Below are positions 1-10,398 of a stretch of 64,000 nucleotides of DNA, one piece after another. The stretch spans positions 59,601,924 through 59,665,923 of the forward strand of contig NC_068570.1 of the NCBI RefSeq assembly GCF_025698545.1. The letters are read 5' to 3'. The translations under genes were made by a program, and so were the position numbers. The DNA is from Gossypium raimondii. Lineage: Eukaryota; Streptophyta; Magnoliopsida; Malvales; Malvaceae. The stretch's first letter is position 1. The number at the start of each line of letters is the position of its first letter. The notes beneath the pieces were generated by a model that saw nothing but the letters and a program-made list of their open reading frames with translations, was not told the DNA's origin and made no database searches.

Positions 1-244
1 AATATTCTTTTAATTCTAAAATGTCACACCAACAAATTTAGAATTTTAAAATCTAGAGAGACTAAATCCCTGAAAGTAGAAGTACAAGGACTAAATTCCA
101 AATTTGGGAAGAGTACATAGACCTATGGCATATTTTAACCATTTCAAAATTCGAAAACTTCAAGGATAACCAAATTAAAGTCTACAACTTATACATAGCA
201 CAGGGACTAATAACGAAATTTAACCTATATATATATATATTTAC
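1..244 (-). repeat. Intron 1 of the left Nudix copy, with half of an inverted-repeat element
   Basis: Follows the splice donor of the partial Nudix gene. Positions of about 1-150 (ACTAAATTCC ... GCATATTTTAACC) match the right end of the inverted-repeat element at 750-1029. An AT dinucleotide run lies at 227-242. No coding sequence seen. Confidence 0.5.
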
Positions 245-455
245 CTGAGTGAGAGGACAGAGAAGAGGAACGTTTGGTGAGGATGACACGAAGATCACCA
301 TTGTTGCCTTGGAAAATACAGACAAGAACAGCTGCTCTTTTAACGGAAAACTGTGTTTCATCAGAAACTGGTGTTGGTTTATAAAGCCGAAGCCTTTGAA
401 CTAAGTTTTCAACAACATCATCAGATCCATGATTTGGATCCTTGTAAGAACCCAT
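245..455 (-). CDS. NUDT15: Nudix hydrolase (NUDT15-type), exon 1 only; gene runs off the left edge
   Basis: First coding exon of a second copy of the neighbouring Nudix gene. It reads from ATG at 455 and ends at 245 in a splice donor (G|GTAAAT on the minus strand), in the same phase and at the same residue (HSG) as exon 1 of the complete copy at 2286-5494. It shows the hallmark DLRVILTKRSS.LSSHSG segment that precedes the Nudix box in CoA-diphosphatase-type Nudix proteins. The Nudix box and the rest of the protein must lie left of position 1. The frame is open upstream to an ATG at 548, so a start there (31 extra residues, possibly a targeting extension) is possible; I prefer 455 because its context is good and the sequence just before it is A-rich like a plant 5' leader. 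Whether this copy is intact cannot be judged from one exon. Confidence 0.75.
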
Positions 456-749
456 GATGTTTGTTTTTTGTTTTTTTGTCTGTTGATTCGACTTTGTTAT
501 TGTTGATGTTTTATTGCTCCAAATAGCAGCCATTAATTGACTCTTCAATTATGAGGGGTAGTTGAAAGTTAAAAAGGTATTATTTTGGATTTAGTCCCTC
601 TATTATAATTTATATTTGATATTTCAATTCTTCTACTTCAATTTGGCATGATTTGATTTTTTTATTTATTTTATAATGATATTAGTAAATCCAATTTGAT
701 AACACGGTTATTTGCTGTTGCTAAAGTGATGATATAGATTTATTTTTGG

Positions 750-1029
750 GTTAAAATATGCTCCATTCTTCAGTATATTTGGAATTTAGTCATTGTACTT
801 TTCAGATTTCAAATTTCAAATTCTTCTATTAAATTTACTGATATTACAATAAGCAACCACTCACTCGGTAGTCATGTAATAAAAGAAATGAGTTTGTAAT
901 GGAACTTGAATTTAACAAAAAAAATTGATAGTTTAAACAATTGGACTTACATTTTTAATCTGAAAAATAGAAGGACTAAATTCCTTCAAATGTGCAATGA
1001 GTATAGAGACTTCTAGCATATTTTGACCA
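750..1029. mobile_element. MITE-like inverted-repeat element (family E)
   Basis: The two ends are imperfect inverted copies: GGTTAAAATATGCTCCATTC at the left and, read in reverse complement, GGTCAAAATATGCTAGAAG at the right, each followed inward by (G)GAATTTAGTC. No ORF. It lies upstream of the partial Nudix gene. The rest of 549-2079 is AT-rich and I see no gene in it. Confidence 0.5.
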
Positions 1030-2079
1030 ATTTTTTTTTTAAACAACCTTGAACATTCTACTAACATTTAAAATTATTATTATTTGAATATGGTTGATTG
1101 AAGTTCCACGCTCTTGATTGTGTGACCAAACAACAATGGAAATTTTCCGTGAGCGTTTTAATGGTAAAAAAAGATAACAAGGTTACCGATTCGAATTTAT
1201 TAATAAGATTATAAAAGTAGTGGAAATAAATTATATTAAATTAAATTAGATACATTAAATTTATAATTTCAACAGAGTAGTGGGATTAAGACCACAATTA
1301 TACCAACCTTCAAGTCCAATAACACACATAATATGGATTGTATAATCTACTTTTTGGGCTCATAAATGAATTAATGTTATTTAGTTAGAAATGCATAATT
1401 ACTTTATTTGAATTTTCTTTAAATGAAGTTGGCAAATTTTAATAAAAATATTAAAAACTAAAAAAACGTTTATTATACTAATATAATCCATGTATTATTA
1501 TTATTCTTTTTTATATTAATCATATTTTTTAGTATAAACATAAATTTCTATCTCCATTTTACGATCTAAACTTAATTTTATTAATCGAAATGATAAATAA
1601 TAATAATAATAAATAATTTTGAACATTAGAGAGTATTAGCTAATTTGGATTCTAAAATACTAATATTTAATTGGATAAAATTTTAAATGTTTTAAAATTA
1701 ATTGAATTGAATAATAATATATATTTTCAGTAAAGAAAAATAATGATATCTTAAAAAAAATTAAAATTTAATATAATTTGATCCTTCACTTTTATAATGT
1801 TATTAATTGAATACATGACCGAATAATCACAATAAAAAAATCCATATTATCACTTTTGACAATAATAGCTCACGATAATAATTTTATAAAAATAAAATAT
1901 TAAGTAAAATCAAAGTTAAAAATAATATTTTCACCTTTCTCATAATAAATTATTTTATTTCAGTGCTATAAGTTAAAAATATATATTATAATAAATTACT
2001 TCCTTTTCCTAATTTTATCTATCTATTATGTTTTGTTTCCTTTCTCTTCCTACACAACCCCTTGGACCCGAGTCCAAAT

Positions 2080-2289
2080 GATCGTCTAGAGATCAATCTC
2101 GAGATTAATGTCAACTAAAAACTCGAATATATATCTTTTGTCATTTCACTTATGATTCTACCGACTCCTCGTACTTTCATTTAAGATCATCTAGAAATCG
2201 ATCTCGAGACTAATATCAATTAAAAACTCGAACATATATCTTTTGTCACTTCACTTGTGATTCAACTGACTTCTCATACTTTCATTTAC
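2080..2289. repeat. 105-bp tandem duplication at the 3' end of the Nudix gene
   Basis: Two copies, 2080-2184 and 2185-2289, share GATC(G/A)TCTAGA(G/A)ATC(A/G)ATCTCGAGA and the tail ACTTTCATTTA, with scattered mismatches. The right copy reaches into the stop codon (minus-strand TAA at 2286-2288) of the complete Nudix gene, so the 3' untranslated sequence is built from the duplication. Confidence 0.75.
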
Positions 2290-5200
2290 CGCATGACGGT
2301 ATTTCTGTCAACGATTTTAGGGAACTTGAACTTGGGATTTTGTTCCAAAAAAGCAGGAGGTTGCTGGTAAACTAATGAAGCAGCTCTTATCAGAACCCCA
2401 GCAGTTAAACCCCATATTATATACTTCCTTTTTTCCTTCTCAGTTTCATACTCAAAGAAGTGAAGCAAATACTTCTCCCCCATCCATTCTCTTTCTTCCT
2501 CGGTTCGGTTTTTGTCCTGGAATTTATGTAAATTCGTACAATTTGTACAAGGTTTTACCAAAGGGTATAAAGGATTATACGAGTGGTGATAGTTGAAAAG
2601 AGAGAAAAGAGGGCGATAAAAGTATCATGAAAGCCTTTATATTATAATTCGGACTGCATTTTGCTTTCTCTACTAAAAAAAGAAAGAACAAATTAGTCTT
2701 TGTACGTTAAACCAACGAACAAACTAGTCCTATTAAAAATTTCATCCACTTCTAATGTTTGGGCTTTGTACTTCAGAATGAGGTACACGTTAGCCATGCC
2801 AATTTTTAATGGTAGAAATTGATGAAATTTTTAACAAAAAAAAACCATTTACTCTTTGGTATAACATATATGGACTAATTTGTCTATTTTTTAGTAAAGG
2901 AGCAAAATGCAATTTGCCTCCTAATATAGGAGTTTCCATGATACTTTCACTAAAAGAAGGTGTACCTTAATGAATATTTCTAGGGGAGCATCGAATACTT
3001 CGTCGACTTCTGCGGGGTTTGGTGTTGGCTTGAATGCCTTTTTGTCGGTAAGTATGCCAATGACCGGAACTACTCTGAGGAGATGCTGCGTGGAAAACCG
3101 AAATTTTCAATGGGAGAGCTGAAAGACAAAGCTAATGCCATGCTTCGTATATGATTTTAGCCTACCTCCAACTTCTTATTTTCGTAAAGTCCCTACTTAC
3201 CAACGTATGCAAAGTATATCCGTATTGAACACATACTTGTGTCCACACTCAGCCTTGAGTTTGGATAACATACATTAAAACCGAAAGATTGAGGCAAAGG
3301 GAGGCAGCTAGGCAGGGGCCCGATCCCCTCAAAATGGAAAATTAGGGCTTTAGTCCCCCTAAAGTAAAAAAATTTTAAGTTAATATATAGTAAAGTTATA
3401 GTTTGGCTCCCAAAATGTTAGAATTTCAATTTAATCCTTTTGAAAAGCATCAAGATATAATCTAATACAAGGGTGTAATATAAAACTTAATCTCGGCCCC
3501 CCTAAAAAAAATTGCTAGCTTCGCCCTTACACAGTCAATAACAACTTCGTATTGCAACCTTTAGCCAATGAATTTTGTGTCATTCTTAAACAACTCCCAC
3601 ATTACCGAGAGTGTTTGTTGCTTTTAGTCTCGGGTTCGAGTATCAAGCTTTTTAAGTCATCGACACCAAGACTACCGTCCAACAAGAAAATTCGAGTTTG
3701 AGCTTCCAACAAGCATTACCATCCCAAATGAGAACAATTTGAAATCAAAACGAGTGTCGTTGTGGTTTATGAAGAAGCTAAATGAGCTTGGAAGAAATAG
3801 TTCGATACCTTGGACAAAAATGGTTCGAGAACCGTTACGATATTCACAAGTGAAGGGTCCAACCCGATCTCTTCTTTAGCCTCTCGAGTGGCTGTTTCGA
3901 TATCATCTTTGTCACCCTCCTCTGCTTTCCCACCTGGCAATGAAACTTCCCCTGCAACAAAGTACCCGAAAAAACAAGCAATTAAGTCCCACAATATATC
4001 ATCAATCGGTAGAAGTAACATAGAGGCTGTTGTACTAAGAATGGGATTGCAGTTTTCCCCCTCTATTCAATAAGTGTAAAATTAGTCCCTATATGTTGGA
4101 TCAAAGAGCAAACTAATCCTTCTGTTAAAAATTCCATCAATTTTTACTGTTAAAAACTAGTCCTTGTACATCAGCACATGTAATTATCTAGTTATTCTAT
4201 CAGCTACGCCAGTTTTTAACAGTAGAAATGGAAGAAATTTTTAATAGAAAAGACCGGTTTGCTCTTTAATCTAATATACGGAGACTAAATTGCCCATTTT
4301 TTTGAGTAAAAAGGGAAAATACAATTTAACTCCTAGTATAGGGGCTTCTATAGTACTGATTTTTCATCAACTCAAGTATCTATAGATAATGCTTCACTTA
4401 ACTGAAAATGAAGCAAGTAAGTGAAATGAAGTGAAACACTGTCAAAATATAAAACTCAAATATATATATATATATTCTTTTTTCTTTCTATTGACTAAAA
4501 CCATTTGATTATATCACAATCAAAGATACAAACTCCATCTTAATTTTATTTTCTCCTTAATAACCTTAGTTGATTTCTAACACTAACAAAATAAATGAAA
4601 ATCTAAATCTAAACCAGTGAGACTCACACATGCATGAAACTAAAAACTCAAATGATTAAGTTCAATACTTTCTTCTATGGCTTGAATTTTCTCTCTAACC
4701 AAACAGGGGTACCAAAAACAAAAGTTAATATAACTTCTAGTTCCTGAACTTGAGGATTAGGTCCACTTTAGTACCTAAACTTTGCAACTAGGTCTATAAA
4801 TGTAAAAGTCTGATGAAGTGGCACTCTAATGAAATCCAAGCTTAGGGATCAAGTGGAACCTAGTTGCAAGTTCAAGTATCAAAATGAACCTAATTGCAAT
4901 TTCAGTGTACAAATATCAAAGTTAACCTAATTACAAGATTAATAGTTATATTAACCCCCCAAAAAATTCCAGCTATGTAACTCAATTCGGTTCCTAACAA
5001 TGAATAACATTACTTCAACTCAATTCCAGTAAGTAATTCTATTTTCCTCCAAAATTTTCCAATAAACCAAACAAAAGCTGATTTTTCAAGGAAACTAATT
5101 AGCAAACAATTTCATTAAACATTAAACATTTCTAATCATCAACAAAAACTAATTAGAGAATAAAAAACTAACCAGAATGAGTAGTCAATCTCGAAGATCT

Positions 5201-5494
5201 TTTGGTCAATATAACACGCAAATCCCCAGCATCTCCTTCAAAGAGACAGATCAAAACAGCAGCTCTTTTGGGTTTAAAATTTTCAGGGTTTTGGGCAATT
5301 GGGGTCACTGATTCTTGAACACCCACTTGTGAAACAACTTTTCCGACGGTTTTCTCGATGATTCGCTCCTGCTCCTCGCCGTCGTCCAAGGAACAAGGTG
5401 GAGGCTTGTAATGACTGAGCTGTTGAGCTAAGGCTAAGAGTCTTTGTGATGAAAATGGAAGTGATCCACCGTTCAACGATCTTGATGAAGCCAT
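2286..5494 (-). CDS. NUDT15: Nudix hydrolase 15-like, CoA diphosphatase family
   Basis: Four exons on the minus strand: 5173-5494, 3809-3951, 2966-3085, 2286-2516; 816 nt, 271 residues. All introns are GT-AG. Exon 1 ends in ILTKRSSRLTTHSG, exon 2 starts EVSLPGGK and holds the Nudix box (about residues 113-136, with catalytic REAKEEIG), exon 3 is the HLLRVVPVIGIL segment, exon 4 carries EEREWMGEKYLLHFF and WGLTAGVLIRAA. The LTKRS...HSG..SLPGG signature is the one that marks CoA-type Nudix enzymes, which hydrolyse CoA and acyl-CoA to phosphopantetheines and 3',5'-ADP. Closest relatives by eye are Arabidopsis NUDT15/NUDT22; organelle targeting is likely for that clade but the N-terminus (MASSRSLNGGSLPFSS, Ser/Arg-rich, no acids) is only suggestive. 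A tandem copy begins at 455. Three introns hold at least three small repeats. Function is family-based. Confidence 0.9.
2619..2946. mobile_element. MITE (family A) in Nudix intron 3
   Basis: Terminal inverted repeats AAAGTATCATG(A/G)AA at 2619 and the complement ending at 2946 (CATGATACTTT). The inside repeats the pattern TTAGTC.TTGTA...AAACCATTTACTC seen in four other copies in this window. It lies wholly inside the intron between exons 3 and 4 of the Nudix gene. No ORF. Confidence 0.65.
3291..3535. repeat. Dispersed repeat (family D) in Nudix intron 2
   Basis: About 245 bp starting GAGGCAAAGGGAGGCAGC and ending with GCTAGCTTCGCCCTTACAC, with inner TTAGTCCCCCTAAAGT and TCGGCCCCCC. Similar phrasing occurs at 27173-27445, 43128-43275 and 43650-43890. 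Non-coding. Confidence 0.45.
4015..4356. mobile_element. MITE (family A) in Nudix intron 1
   Basis: Inverted ends around TAGAGGCTGTTGTACT and AGTATAGGGGCTTCTATAG, with the family's inner pattern (ATTAGTCCCTATATG, GGTTTGCTCTTTAATCTAA, TTTGAGTAAAAAGGG). It lies inside the 1.2-kb intron between exons 1 and 2. No ORF. Confidence 0.6.
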
Positions 5495-5680
5495 AAGCTT
5501 GGAACCTTTGTTGAAGATAATTTCTTAATAGCAAAAGTAGCTCTTATAAAAGGTGTCTCATCTATCATCAGTTATTGATTGTGCCATCACAATTCATTTC
5601 GGATTGAATTCGTTTCTATACAAAAATCTCTCATAATCAAACTCGATTAAACTCGATTTTGAAAGTGACTAACTAAGAAT

Positions 5681-6078
5681 TAGAGGTGTCTATGGGCCGG
5701 CGGCCCGGCCCAGCCTGACGGCCCGTCCAAAATATGGGAGAGTTCGGATAAAAATGTAGGTCCGAAATATGAGTTTGGGCAAAAAAATGAGGCCCGTTTT
5801 CCGGGCCTCTGGCACCACTTTTTTGGCCCGGGCATGACCCGAATTTAATAAATATATATTTTTTATTTTTTAATTTTAAAATATTTTTAAAATACTTTTA
5901 TTTTTATTTTTTTATTTTTAAAATATTTTTTTGGTGTTTATTAAAAATGGGCCGGGCCGGGTCGGGCTCGGGCTTAAGATTTTATTCCCAGGCCAGGCAT
6001 GGACAAAATTTTAGGCCCATATTTTGGGCCGGGCCCGAGCCTAGGAGGCGGGCCAAAATTTTTTTCTGGGCCCTCTAC
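5681..6078 (+). repeat. GGCCCGGCCC-rich dispersed repeat (family B)
   Basis: A strongly GC-rich start (GGGCCGGCGGCCCGGCCC) and end (GGGCCGGGCCCGAGCC) flank an AT-only centre, about 400 bp in all. The two ends are roughly inverted repeats of each other. A second copy in opposite orientation is at 28896-29165; weaker relatives lie at 7752-7920, 16341-16905 and 17095-17262. No coding potential. The remainder of 5535-6798 shows nothing else I recognise. Confidence 0.6.
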
Positions 6079-6798
6079 TAAGAATGATGTAGTTAATTAT
6101 GTAAATTTCAATGAAGATTGATTTTTTTAGAGGGACTAATTTACCCAATTTTGAAATTGAGAGTGACTAGAGAGGTTCTTTTATCATTTAAGTCAGTCAT
6201 AGTTTAAATTATGCAACTGTTTCCGCATTGTGGCATTAATTTTTTCTTATTCAACTTAGTCCTTAAGCTTAGTAATTATTTAAATATTAGAGTTTGAACT
6301 TGACAATTGTTCTCATTGGTAACTGAATTTTAAGGTTTTCAAGGACATATTAATGACTAACTTGGACAAAAAAAAGTTCATACCTCAGTATGGGAATAAT
6401 TGTCAAGTTCAATAAATGTAAAATTATATAACATGAACTAAACCGATATTGTATAACCTTCGTCTTCACTTGCTAAACATGGATTTTGTCCAAGCTTATC
6501 CATATTTGTAAATAGCTAATCAAACTCTTTTTTAAATTTACCCATATTTTTAAATTACTATTTAATAAATTTATTATTTTTCATTTATTAAAAAATATAT
6601 ATAGACATCTTAACCTCTTTTAGTATTTACATTATAATATTAAATATTATTGTAAATATAGAAAATAAAATAAGCCGGACCTAAATATTTTAACGGTTCA
6701 TATAATAAACCAAAATATTTTTATCCAAAACTTTTTTAACCCTTTATAAAATTTCAAACCTAAGAACATTATAACATGAATATTAATTAGTTTCAAAT

Positions 6799-6872
6799 TG
6801 GTCCCGGCGGGGCTCGAACCCGCGACCTTCGGCTCATAAGACCAACGCTCTAACCAACTGAGCTACGGGACC
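6799..6872 (-). tRNA. tRNA, apparent anticodon UAU (Ile), copy 1
   Basis: A 73-nt cloverleaf plus discriminator base on the minus strand. Acceptor GGTCCCG pairs with CGGGACC; D arm GCTC/GAGC; anticodon arm TTGGT/GCCGA around loop CTTATGA; T arm GCGGG/CCCGC with loop TTCGAGC. Internal promoters A box (TAGCTCAGTTGG) and B box (GGTTCGAGCCC) are both good. By position the anticodon is UAU, which would read AUA (Ile). The stem has two G-U pairs and position 37 is G rather than the usual A, so the isotype is less sure than the tRNA itself. No intron. Confidence 0.93.
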
Positions 6873-6951
6873 AATTACCTTAGTGTTTAATTTAATTTTT
6901 TTATCCGTGGCTTATCAGCTAATAAAACAGTTAATGAAGCAAAATGCATAT

Positions 6952-7025
6952 TGGTCCCGGCGGGGCTCGAACCCGCGACCTTCGGCTCATAAGACCAACG
7001 CTCTAACCAACTGAGCTACGGGACC
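6952..7025 (-). tRNA. tRNA, apparent anticodon UAU (Ile), copy 2
   Basis: Base-for-base the same 74-nt unit as the tRNA at 6799-6872, on the same strand 153 bp to the right, but with unrelated flanking sequence. On the minus strand a TTTT run follows the 3' end about 10 nt away (plus-strand AAAA at 6941-6944), which would serve as a Pol III terminator. Same anticodon reservation as for the twin. Confidence 0.93.
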
Positions 7026-7751
7026 ACATTTTTTAAAAAAACAAACTCTACTATTTAAATATTAAAATTTGTTTTTGCCTTTTTAAATATTGATGTTTTT
7101 ACCATTTCTTTAAATATTAAAATATTAATATTAAATAATTTCGTTAAAATAAATATAATGTTAATTATATCAATAATTTATTATATAACTAAATATAAAT
7201 ATGTATGTTTAATATTGTAGAAAATTCTAATATTCGAAATTAATATTTTAATGTTTTTAAAACAAAAATTTATTATTAATATAATAATAATTGACTTTAT
7301 TCAAGTTAACAATTGTATAAAAATTAAGTTATTCATAAGAAGCTTTTTTTTTAGAGAATGATTTTCGCTTTTTAAAACGGAAAGTCATTTTCTAAAACTA
7401 TGAGCTTATTTTCTGTTAATAAATATGTCATTTTTCATTGGCCAAGTTATTTTTTATGAAGCAAACAAAAAAAATGTAGGAAACATTTTTCGTAAGTTGT
7501 TTTTCGCAAAACAAACACACTCGAGATCACAAATAATACATGTCCAACTCCAATCAACTAGAATTAAAATAAACTTAAACAAAGCACATCAGAAAACTTA
7601 GAATATATTCGGACTTAGTCCAAAATAAATCTACATAAAACCTACACATAGTGGGATTTAAATCCAAAACAATCTAGAAAAAAAAAATCACACATAACAT
7701 TACACATATTGGGACTCAAACTTCAACTATTAAAACCCCGAAAACATCATT

Positions 7752-7920
7752 GGCAATATAAGATGTATTTATGGGTCGGGTCAGGCTTAAGCATGGTATT
7801 AACACATTTTATATTTATTTAAGGCTTGTTCGAAGTATGAGTTTAAAATTTTACCAAAGCTTGTCCATGATTATAAAAATATAACCATGCCCATTTTAGG
7901 CCCACCCATATCAGTTTTTA
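7752..7920. repeat. Partial family-B-like repeat
   Basis: Contains TATGGGTCGGGTCAGGCTTAA and GCATGGTATTAACACA, which recur in reverse complement at 17160-17255, so both belong to one diverged subfamily of the GGCCC-rich repeats. Non-coding. 7026-7751 is AT-rich and I see nothing in it. Confidence 0.4.
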
Positions 7921-7959
7921 AAATTTTTAATTTAAAAATTAAAAATTAAAAATTTATTT

Positions 7960-8525
7960 TAGGAAAAATATTTGGTACACCGCCATTGGAGTTTTTAGAC
8001 CCCACAAGCAAGGATAATAGGTAGACAAGTGTCCTATAGGGTATAGTAAAATATTTAAAAAGAAGAGACACATGACAATTTTTTAAGACTGCTTGTCGAA
8101 AAAAAAGGTACACCGCCAGCGTACTATACACTAACCTTTTATTTTATGGGAAATTATTTGGTATACAGTCAGTAGAGTTTTTAGACTCCGCAAGTAGGAT
8201 CAAGAGTTGACAAGTATCCTATAAATGTATAGTAAAATATTAAAAAAAAAAGAAAAGAAAAAGAAGATACACACATCAAGTTTTTAAGGCTACTTGTAGA
8301 ATAAAAAAGTCAGTGTACCAGATACTCACTGTTCTTTTATTACAATTTTATGGAAAATTATCTCATATATCACTTGTGGAGTTTACAGGTTTAGGGAGTG
8401 ACATGTGTCTTATAGAGTGTAGTAAAAAGAAACATAAAAAATATAAATAAATGTGACACTTGTCATACATTCAACCTGCTTGTGATGTTTAGAAAACTCT
8501 ACAAATGGCAGTGTATCAAATAATT
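7960..8525 (+). repeat. Three diverged tandem copies of a ~190-bp unit
   Basis: Units start near 7965, 8152 and 8350. Each runs GAAAAT.ATTTGGTA(C/T)AC...GGAGTTTTTAGACC(C)C.CAAG, then GACAAGTGTCCTATAGGGTATAGTAAAATATT, then AAAGAAGA.ACA and a half-inverted tail CTTGT.G. The third is the most diverged. Similarity was judged by eye. Right of it, 8526-9744 is AT-rich with no gene recognised; short reading frames there have no coding character. Confidence 0.55.
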
Positions 8526-9744
8526 ACCACAATTTTATATATAGGTAACTTAACATTTTTTAGTGTTTACGACATGGTATTATATATAATTATAAATTTA
8601 TTTTTGTGTTATAAATTATATAATATATTACGAAATTAAAAATAGGTGGGCTGGACTTAAACATTAAATGTTCAAGTTTAAATCAACCCATATTTTAAAT
8701 AAGTTTAATATTTTTATTCAAATCTATTTTTCGAGTTTAATATTTTTGTTTAATTTTTTTAATTTTCAAAAGAACTTTTAAGTTTAAGCTAATAACTGAT
8801 GAAAATGATTTTAAATGAAGTCTGAAAATCTAGACATTGGTATAAGTGACGAATAGAAGTGTACAAGCCGATGATAATATGGGAATACGAAATTGTTGAT
8901 TGAGAATTTACTTAGAAAGATTTTGGCAACTTTTCAACGAAAGCCTTTTATGTCTTTTTTTTCTATTTTTTTCAAAAGTATAATTTTACTTGCAAATAAA
9001 AAGTTAATAAATATATTTATTAAATATTTATTGAAAAAGATTTCTTCAATTTCTCTCAATTTTGAAATTAAGTAAATTTATCTCTCTAAATAAATTCAGA
9101 GTAATTTTTAAAAGTAAAAACTAATGATAATTAATCAAAGTGTTAATGTCTTTTATCAATTGTACATATTTTAATTGGTGTAACAATAAATTTAACTCTT
9201 AATGTTTACATGTTCTATCAATTTAGCCTTAATTCTAAAAAATCAATAAATTTAACTTTGAACATTTACGCAAATGCCGCAGACTAAGTTTATTAAATCA
9301 AGACCACATTAATAGAATGTCTAAATTTTGAGAACAAAATTTGTTATTATACCAATCAAACTTACATTAATACCAAAATTAATTATCTTTAATTGTTCAC
9401 TTTCAAAATTAACCAAGATTAAATTACTAGTCAGAAAGGGAGTAGAGATGCTTTTTTACCAATATTTATTGAGATCGTATGATATAACCTCTAAGTTGAA
9501 ATTAGATATTTTAGAATAATAAAAATTTCATAATTGCAAATCAAAATGAGTTAGGTGAAATTGACATGTCCAATGACGATAGATTAGATATCTACAAAAT
9601 CTGAAGACGTAAATGTATTTATTTTCCGTCTAAATTAATTAAATTATCTATCAGATATTTGAATCCGTTAAATAGCTAAATATAGGTCCAAAAGCTATTT
9701 TAAGATAGAAAAATTAAAAGGTAAAGCAAATAATGGGGTAAAAA

Positions 9745-10040
9745 TATCAAGGAAGCCCTTTACTAGGAATGAGATTATATTTTACCCTCTACTCAAAAAA
9801 CGAGCAAATTAATCTTTGTATGTTAGTTTAAACTTCAAAGAGCAAATTGGTCTTTTTGTAAAAAATCATCCAATCCATTTGTATTGTTAAAAACTAACCT
9901 GATTGACAGAATAACCAAACAGTAATACGTGACGTGCCACATATATACCATATTGACATACAAAAATCAATTTTTAACTAAAAGATCAATTTATTTTTTG
10001 ATCTAATGTACAAAGACTAATTTGCTCATTTTCGGATATA
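9745..10040. mobile_element. MITE (family A), right end degraded
   Basis: Has the family inner pattern: AAGCCCTTTACTAGGAATG, ACTCAAAAAACGAGCAAATTA, the paired TTAAAAACTAACCTGATTG / CAATTTTTAACTAAAAGATC, and GACTAATTTGCTCATTTTC. The outer right end is missing. 10041-10398 to its right is the sequence just past the API5 stop codon and holds nothing else seen. Confidence 0.5.
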
Positions 10041-10398
10041 ATCCAAATCCACACTATCCACTGATGAGAATTCAATTAGTTCAGTTTCGAAATACCGAAA
10101 ACCGATTAAACTGACTAAAAATGCCGAAAGCTAAACAAGAAGAAAAATACTCTAACAGGAATGAAGCAGAATCTTCAGTAAGTTGAATCTACATAATTAG
10201 GTTTGAATTATTACAGCCTTTCCACGCATTCTTTTAAGAAAGTATACAATGGTTCCTCGAATACTCTATAATGTCTGTTGTTAGTTCAAAATGAAGTATC
10301 GAAAACTCACCAGAATCTCGTATTGAGCAAAATTCGTCCCGGAACGAGAATAGGTTGTATTCTTGAGGTAAACTGTCACTTTCTTTTATGCATCAAAA

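Noticed and set aside
225-244. Extension of the left Nudix frame past HSG to a nearby stop
   Set aside because: The added residues come from an AT dinucleotide run after a good splice donor; the homologous exon ends at the same residue.
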